From the NCBI RefSeq assembly GCF_031846565.1, contig NZ_JAVRHL010000001.1:372001-436000 (forward strand): 64,000 nucleotides of DNA, given 5' to 3'. The notes beneath the pieces were generated by a model, which saw only the letters and a list, made by a program, of their open reading frames with translations, had not been told where the DNA came from and ran no database searches. The stretch comes from Tropicimonas_B omnivorans (GTDB taxonomy: Bacteria; Pseudomonadota; Alphaproteobacteria; Rhodobacterales; Rhodobacteraceae). Shown here in pieces: positions 61,288-64,000 of this stretch. A program made the position numbers and the translations under genes. Numbering within the stretch: the first letter of the stretch is position 1; each line of letters opens with the position of its first letter.

Positions 61288-61854
61288 ATGCCGCTATTCC
61301 TGCTCTTTCTCGCCGTGCCGCTGATCGAGATCGCACTTTTCATCCAGGCCGGAGAAATCGTCGGCCTCGGATGGATCCTGTTGACCGTGATCGTGACCGC
61401 GATCGCCGGTACCTGGCTCGTCAAGAAACAGGGGCGCGGCGTGCTCAGGGAGCTGCAGCTTTCCATGAGCGAGATGCGCGATCCCTCCCGGCCCCTGGCG
61501 CATGGGGCCATGATCCTCTTCGCCGGGGCGCTTCTGCTGACACCGGGCTTCTTCACGGACACGGTTGGCCTGCTCCTGTGCATTCCCGCCGTGCGGGACT
61601 GGGCCTGGTCCCGCATCGGCAAGCGCGTGGTCGTGATGAGCGCCGGCGGCGCGCGGCGGGCCGGCCCCGGCGCACCACCGCGCGGCGGCCCCGGCCCCCG
61701 GCCCGGCGGAGATCCGCGCTTCGGCACGGGCCCGGGAGGGCAGACGCCGCCCCGGACCGGACCGGTCATCGAAGGCGAGTACGAAGAGACCGATCCCGAG
61801 GAGACGCCCTCCGCGCCTCCGCGTCCGGGCTCATCCGGCTGGACGAAGACCTGA
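61288..61854 (+). CDS. fxsA: FxsA-family membrane protein
   Basis: 188 residues. Three to four membrane helices in the first ~105 residues with the family signature FLAVPLIEIALFIQAGEIVG and ILFAGALLLTPGFFTDTVGL; the rest is a Gly/Pro-rich cytoplasmic tail. FxsA relieves exclusion of phage T7 in E. coli when overproduced; its normal role is unknown. An AAGGA precedes the ATG. Located before secB, the conserved alphaproteobacterial order. Confidence 0.93.
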   Translation: MPLFLLFLAVPLIEIALFIQAGEIVGLGWILLTVIVTAIAGTWLVKKQGRGVLRELQLSMSEMRDPSRPLAHGAMILFAGALLLTPGFFTDTVGLLLCIPAVRDWAWSRIGKRVVVMSAGGARRAGPGAPPRGGPGPRPGGDPRFGTGPGGQTPPRTGPVIEGEYEETDPEETPSAPPRPGSSGWTKT

Positions 61855-61902
61855 CCCCGCAGCCGAACCGATCCCGCAACCGGAGCCGCGAGCGCCGTTC
61901 AG

Positions 61903-61931
61903 TTGAGGGATCATCGAGGGTTTGATATGCC
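61903..61931 (+). promoter_or_regulatory. Probable secB promoter
   Basis: TTGAGG, 17 bases, TATGCC, ending 46 bases before the secB ATG. The -35 matches four of six consensus bases and the spacing is ideal; the -10 is weak. Placement in the fxsA-secB gap supports it. Confidence 0.4.
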
Positions 61932-61976
61932 CTCGCCCGACTTTCACGATTTTGCAGAACAACCCGAGGAGTTCCC

Positions 61977-62516
61977 ATGTCCGATACCCCCGCCGATACC
62001 GGCACCGACGCGCAGCAGCCCCAGACCAACGGCAGCGCCCCGGCCGCGCCGAAGATGCAGGTCCTCGCGCAATACATTCGCGACATGTCCTTCGAGAACA
62101 TGCTCGCGCAGAAGGGTGCGCAGGGCGACGTGAAGCCGGACGTCCAGATCCAGGTGAATCTCGATGCCAAGAAGCGGAACGTCGAAAACCAGTTCGAGGT
62201 GATCCTCAAGTTCCGCGTGGAGAGCAAGAACAAGGAAGGCGACGCCACGCTCTTCCTCCTCGAGCTCGAATATGCCGGCATCTTCCAGATCGAGAACGTT
62301 CCGAACGAGCAGATGCACCCGTTCCTGCTGATCGAATGCCCGCGGATGCTGTTCCCCTATGTCCGCCGCATCGTCGGAGACGTGACGCGGGACGGTGGCT
62401 TCCCGCCGCTCAACATGGAGAACATCGACTTCGTCCAGCTGTACCGGCAGGATCTTGCCCGCCGCAGCAAGGCGAAGGCCGCCGAGGCGCAAGACGCGCC
62501 GGTCGGCACCGCCTGA
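61977..62516 (+). CDS. secB: Protein-export chaperone SecB
   Basis: 179 residues. The core from ~25 (PKMQVLAQYIRDMSFENM, KNKEGDATLFLLELEYAGIF, CPRMLFPYVRRIVGDVTRDG, LNMENIDFVQLYRQ) is classic SecB. A Gln/Asn/Ala-rich N-terminal leader and a Lys/Ala-rich tail are usual in this group. Keeps precursors unfolded and hands them to SecA. GAGGAG lies before the ATG. It ends 4 bases from the convergent dnaQ gene. Confidence 0.97.
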   Translation: MSDTPADTGTDAQQPQTNGSAPAAPKMQVLAQYIRDMSFENMLAQKGAQGDVKPDVQIQVNLDAKKRNVENQFEVILKFRVESKNKEGDATLFLLELEYAGIFQIENVPNEQMHPFLLIECPRMLFPYVRRIVGDVTRDGGFPPLNMENIDFVQLYRQDLARRSKAKAAEAQDAPVGTA

Positions 62517-62520
62517 TCTC

Positions 62521-63252
62521 TCAGGACGCCTTCGCGGCCGGCATCTCGAAGCTGGCCCAGAGGGCGTCCGATCCCAGCCGCTCCACGAGGGCGGCATGGG
62601 CCGCGATCTCTTCCTCCGTCAGCCGCGGGGGAAGAGGCTCCGGGCGGGACAGCGGCGTCCAGCCCGGCTGCGCCCGCGCCTTCGCCTCCTCCCGGTCCCG
62701 GGACGCCGCGTCCCGCTCCGGCGCAAGGACGAGGTCCGGCTGACGCCCCCCGATCAGCTCCAGATAGACTTCGGCGAGGATCTCGCTGTCGAGCAGCGCG
62801 CCGTGCTTCGTGCGCGCCGAGTTGTCGATGCCGAACCGGCGGCAGAGCGCATCGAGCGAGGACGGCGAACCGGGAAAGCGGCGCCGTGCGATGGCGAGCG
62901 TGTCGAGCGCCTGATCCGCTGGCAAGGTGCGCTTGCCGCACCATCCAAGCTCCGCATTGAGGAAGCGCATGTCGAACTCGGCATTGTGGATGACGAGCTT
63001 GGCGTCCTGAACGAAGTCAAGGAACGCCTGGGCGATCTTCTCGAAGACGGGCTTGTCCGCGAGGAACTCCGAGCTGATGCCGTGAACGTTGAACGCGCCT
63101 TCGGGCATGTCCCTCAGCGGGTTGATGTAGACGTGGAACGTCTTCCCGGTGGGCATGTGGTTATGGAGTTCGACGGCCCCGATCTCGACGATCCGATGAC
63201 CGTCATGGGGATCGAGTCCCGTGGTTTCTGTATCGAGCACGATCTCACGCAA
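62521..63252 (-). CDS. dnaQ: DNA polymerase III epsilon subunit (3'-5' exonuclease)
   Basis: 243 residues. The proofreading exonuclease motifs are complete: Exo I MREIVLDTETTGLDP, Exo II VIHNAEFDMRFLNAEL, Exo III ARTKHGALLDSEILAEVY (HxxxxD type). The C-terminal ~60 residues contain a long charged helix and a terminal clamp/alpha-contact region. The family N-terminus starts at a TTG (63252) that overlaps the coaE stop by eight bases; no ATG is better placed. Partner subunits are encoded elsewhere. Confidence 0.95.
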   Translation of the reverse strand: MREIVLDTETTGLDPHDGHRIVEIGAVELHNHMPTGKTFHVYINPLRDMPEGAFNVHGISSEFLADKPVFEKIAQAFLDFVQDAKLVIHNAEFDMRFLNAELGWCGKRTLPADQALDTLAIARRRFPGSPSSLDALCRRFGIDNSARTKHGALLDSEILAEVYLELIGGRQPDLVLAPERDAASRDREEAKARAQPGWTPLSRPEPLPPRLTEEEIAAHAALVERLGSDALWASFEMPAAKAS

Positions 63253-63838
63253 GGCGGGTCTCCACGTCTTTCATCACCTCTCGCACCCCGGCCCGCGCGC
63301 TGTCCAGCGTCGTCGTGTCGATGATGCGGTCCGCCCGGGCGCGCTTCTCGGCATCGGGCATCTGCTTCGACAGGATGCGCTCGAAGGCCGCCGCCGTCAT
63401 CCCCTCCCGCTCCAGGACGCGGCGACGCTGCTCCCGGACGGAGGTGGACACGCAAACGGTCAGGTCCATCCAGCGATCCGATCCATTCTCGAACAGAAGC
63501 GGGATGTCGAAGAGCAGGACGGGCGCGGTCGCCTCGCGCGCAAATCGGTTGCGATCCTCGGCGACGAGCGGATGCACGACCGCCTCGATCCGCCCGAGCG
63601 CCGCGTCATCCCCGGCGATCCACAACTTCAGCCGCTCGCGGCTCACGGCACCGTCCACGATGGCGTCCGGGCGAAGCTCCTTCATGGGCACGACCGCAGC
63701 CCCGTCCCTGCCATAGAGGCGGTGGACGGCGGCGTCCGCATCCCACACGGCGACGCCCTCCTCGGCGAACATGCCCGCGGTGGTGGACTTGCCCATACCG
63801 ATGGAGCCGGTGAGGCCGATGCGGAACGGGCGGCTCAT
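63245..63838 (-). CDS. coaE: Dephospho-CoA kinase
   Basis: 197 residues. P-loop RIGLTGSIGMGKSTTAGMF, the DADAAVHRLY motif, HPLVAEDRNRF, LLFDIPLLFENG and the Arg-rich lid EQRRRVLEREG; the last step of coenzyme A synthesis. The ATG overlaps the aroE stop (ATGA) and its stop overlaps dnaQ, so aroE-coaE-dnaQ form one operon. Confidence 0.96.
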   Translation of the reverse strand: MSRPFRIGLTGSIGMGKSTTAGMFAEEGVAVWDADAAVHRLYGRDGAAVVPMKELRPDAIVDGAVSRERLKLWIAGDDAALGRIEAVVHPLVAEDRNRFAREATAPVLLFDIPLLFENGSDRWMDLTVCVSTSVREQRRRVLEREGMTAAAFERILSKQMPDAEKRARADRIIDTTTLDSARAGVREVMKDVETRLA

Positions 63839-64000
63839 GCCGAGAGCGCAGCGTCGCGCAGGGCGTCGTCCACGAGCGGGCGCGTGCCGAACCAGCGCTC
63901 GAAGCCGGGCACGGCCTGGTGCAAGAGCATCCCGAGCCCGTCCACGATGCGGGCGCCCCGGGCCTCGGCTCGGTCCAGGAAATCGGTGCGAAGCGGCGCG
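63835..64000 (-). CDS. aroE: Shikimate dehydrogenase, 3' end (cut by window edge)
   Basis: Only the last ~54 codons are inside the window; the frame runs off the right edge. The visible tail reads TDFLDRAEARGARIVDGLGM, then LLHQAVPGFERWFGTRP and a helical end LVDDALRDAALSA, the AroE C-terminus. It reduces 3-dehydroshikimate in aromatic amino acid synthesis. Its stop overlaps the coaE start. Confidence 0.9.
   Translation of the reverse strand, partial: APLRTDFLDRAEARGARIVDGLGMLLHQAVPGFERWFGTRPLVDDALRDAALSA

Overview
The window is a gene-dense, G+C-rich (about two thirds G+C by eye) chromosomal segment of an alphaproteobacterium, most likely a member of the Rhodobacterales (Roseobacter/Rhodobacter group). 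The reasons are: a RegB/RegA (PrrB/PrrA) redox two-component pair; a kinase-less PAS-only DivL homologue with a CtrA-type box in front of it; alphaproteobacterial AddAB; the conserved strings divL-tsaE-amgK-murU-addB-addA-trxA and smr-Tim44-fxsA-secB-dnaQ-coaE-aroE; and glutathione-linked formaldehyde oxidation genes. No rRNA, tRNA, CRISPR array, transposase or prophage genes were seen. No gap between genes exceeds 300 bases; the longest are about 270 (5881-6152), 247 (10513-10759) and 246 (15247-15492).

Layout. 1-9.3 kb: the 3' part of pbpC; a minus-strand operon of an AEC permease, S-formylglutathione hydrolase and a YaiI-type protein; a small secreted peptide followed by a TetR regulator; a NYN/OST-HTH protein; a GNAT acetyltransferase; glutathione-dependent formaldehyde dehydrogenase; an I78-type inhibitor lipoprotein and two related secreted proteins. 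9.3-18 kb: an MltB-type transglycosylase, a PAAR protein paired with a protein of two DcrB-like halves (possible secretion effector module), RNase R and a large MscS-type channel.

18.1-36.1 kb is an accessory catabolic region. It has a GntR-TcuA-TcuB-dehydrogenase operon; a divergent operon for an AbrB-type membrane protein, a tripartite tricarboxylate transporter (TctC and a TctA-TctB fusion), a PrpF isomerase, a ThDP enzyme and a 2-hydroxyacid dehydrogenase; a LysR regulator and a TSUP permease; then GalB-, GalC- and GalD-type enzymes and a LysR regulator with two DNA-binding domains. Together they look like uptake and oxidation of a polycarboxylate that ends in the 4-oxalomesaconate to pyruvate plus oxaloacetate route of gallate/protocatechuate breakdown. 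No ring-cleavage dioxygenase is present, so the true substrate is open.

36.1-43.2 kb: a dipeptide ABC transporter operon (dppABCDF) and UDP-glucose dehydrogenase. 43.3-64 kb is core genome: regA and regB divergent, divL, tsaE, the peptidoglycan-recycling pair amgK-murU, addBA, thioredoxin with a strong terminator, hslV and hslU separated by a membrane protein, smr, a Tim44-like protein, fxsA, secB, dnaQ, coaE and the 3' end of aroE.

The most striking non-coding signals are an 18-base dyad, CTGAAC-N6-GTTCAG, that occurs twice 52 kb apart just upstream of genes (3647 and 56163), and a TTAA-N7-TTAA CtrA-type box upstream of divL (45883). Many genes overlap by ATGA or GTGA junctions, so translational coupling is the rule here.
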